DNA from: Gemmatimonadota bacterium
Lineage (GTDB): Bacteria > Gemmatimonadota > Gemmatimonadetes > Longimicrobiales > Gaopeijiaceae
Length of the DNA stretch: 53,741 nucleotides
Direction: 5' to 3'
Assembly (NCBI GenBank): GCA_007125845.1
Contig: SLCK01000101.1
Coordinates: forward strand, 1 to 53,741
Part shown: positions 52,845-53,741 of the stretch, one piece after another
Layout: the number at the start of each line of letters is the position of its first letter
Numbering within the stretch: the stretch's first letter is position 1
The notes under the pieces: generated by a model
Databases searched by the model: none
What the model saw: only the letters and a program-made list of their open reading frames with translations
Told to the model about the DNA's origin: nothing
Made by a program: the position numbers and the translations under genes

Positions 52845-53741
52845 ATGCCGGAATCGTCCCCGACCGTGCGGTCACGACTCCCCCTCCCCCTTCTGCACCG
52901 GGGGAAGGTGCGCGACATGTACCGGGTCGACGAGGACCTCCTCCTCATGGTCGCGTCCGATCGGGTCTCGGCCTTCGACGTCGTTCTCAAGGAGCCCATC
53001 CCGAGAAAGGGTGAGGTGCTTACGCTCCTCACGGCGTGGTGGCTGGAGCAACTCGGAGAGACGGTCGACCACCACCTGGTGGCGGCCCGGCCCGACGTGA
53101 TCGCGGAGCGGGTCCCGGAGCTCGCAGGCGCCCCGGGACAGTGGGAGCGGCGGGCCCTCCTTGTGCGTCGCACCCGTCCCATTCCGGTCGAGTGCGTGGT
53201 TCGCGGCTATTTGGCGGGCTCGGCGTGGCACGAGTACAGGAGCTCGGGCACCCTGGCGGGAGAGCCCCTCCCCTCCAATCTGCGAGAGAGCGAGGAGCTC
53301 CCCTCCCCACTCTTCTCCCCGGCCACAAAGGCCCAGGAGGGGCATGACGAGAACATCACCTTCGAGGAAGTGACGGCGCAGCTTGGCACTCAGCGTGCGA
53401 AGGAGCTGCGCGAGCTCGCCCTTCGCATCTACCGATTCGGGAGATCCGAGGCGAAGGAGCGAGGGATTCTCCTCGCCGACACGAAGTTCGAGTTCGGCGA
53501 GTCTGGCGCGGGGGGGTTGCTCCTGATCGACGAGGTCCTTACCCCCGATTCCTCCCGCTACTGGCCCGAAGAGGGCTGGCGTCCCGGCACGACGCCTCCC
53601 TCGCTCGACAAACAGCCGATCCGGGACTGGCTCGACGCGAAGCCCGACTGGGATCGCACGCCCCCCCCTCCCGCCCTCACCCCCGAGGTGATCGCCTCGA
53701 CCACCGACCGGTACCTCGAGATCTTCCGGCGCCTCACCGGC
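52845..53741 (+). CDS. purC: SAICAR synthase, 3' end outside the window
   Basis: 299 codons, open to the right edge. It joins CAIR and aspartate with ATP to give SAICAR, the substrate of PurB. Motifs: LLHRGKVRDMYRVDEDLLLM, VASDRVSAFDVVLKEPIP, RPIPVECVVRGYLAGSAWHE, EGHDENITFEEV and LLADTKFEFGESGAGGLLL, LIDEVLTPDSSRYWPEEGW. Almost all of the enzyme is present. The four-nt gap after purB indicates an operon in the order purB-purC. Confidence 0.96.
   Translation, partial: MPESSPTVRSRLPLPLLHRGKVRDMYRVDEDLLLMVASDRVSAFDVVLKEPIPRKGEVLTLLTAWWLEQLGETVDHHLVAARPDVIAERVPELAGAPGQWERRALLVRRTRPIPVECVVRGYLAGSAWHEYRSSGTLAGEPLPSNLRESEELPSPLFSPATKAQEGHDENITFEEVTAQLGTQRAKELRELALRIYRFGRSEAKERGILLADTKFEFGESGAGGLLLIDEVLTPDSSRYWPEEGWRPGTTPPSLDKQPIRDWLDAKPDWDRTPPPPALTPEVIASTTDRYLEIFRRLTG

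Noticed and set aside
50075..53182. Very long open frame antisense to the protease, purB and purC genes
   Set aside because: It is the mirror of three well-recognised genes in GC-rich DNA and has no family features of its own.

Overview
The window is a GC-rich, gene-dense stretch of a bacterial chromosome. It holds 44 protein genes I can support, two of them cut by the window edges, plus one doubtful small ORF. I see no rRNA, tRNA, insertion sequence, prophage or CRISPR array. Gene content (long M14 peptidase, NfeD-FloA pair, HEAT/HD-GYP pair, BtuB-like TonB receptor, lipoprotein HtrA) and third-position G/C bias suggest a didermal, Gram-negative-type heterotroph. A Gemmatimonadota-like lineage is my best guess from gene content, but I ran no search.

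Layout. 1-11 kb: a partial ATP-grasp enzyme, a secreted M14 peptidase, an alpha/beta-hydrolase lipoprotein, aconitase, and an nfeD-floA-hypothetical membrane-microdomain operon on the minus strand. 11-17 kb: chorismate mutase, a lytic transglycosylase, rplU-rpmA, RNase G and a short RecQ. 17-21 kb: a compact operon of a CstB-like persulfide dioxygenase/rhodanese, an ArsR repressor and an SLC13 transporter, with a candidate ArsR operator over its promoter. 21-32 kb: a long minus-strand run aspS, phoH, pgpH, ybeY, aarF, TonB receptor, small membrane protein, kinase fusion. 32-39 kb: rlmN, a panB-panC-yqeK-lytR_C-lepB operon, and rqcH. 39-48 kb: a tryptophan cluster (trpD; trpC, trpF, trpB; trpA) broken up by a divergent lexA and by a coupled HEAT-repeat/HD-GYP pair. 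48-53.7 kb: truA, a FSA-type transaldolase, a lipoprotein HtrA protease, purB and the start of purC.

How the genes work together. trpD/C/F/B/A cover the pathway from anthranilate to tryptophan, and AroQ supplies the competing prephenate branch. panB and panC make pantoate and pantothenate. purC and purB are two steps of IMP synthesis. phoH, ybeY, rng, rlmN, truA, aspS, rplU, rpmA and rqcH form a strong RNA/ribosome theme. PgpH (c-di-AMP) and HD-GYP (c-di-GMP) are nucleotide second-messenger hydrolases. The CstB-ArsR-SLC13 operon looks like a reactive-sulfur detoxification unit.

Regulation. Several independent candidate promoters pair a TTGNNN -35 box with a -10 box of the form TANC(C/T)T at 16-18 bp. 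lexA has a GTTC-N7-GTTC direct repeat at its predicted transcription start. truA, and less clearly rqcH, appear leaderless. trpF seems to need a CTG start. I found no convincing intrinsic terminator; convergent genes end within about 30 bp of each other or overlap. All positional statements come from reading the sequence by eye, and function calls rest on recognised motifs, not database searches.
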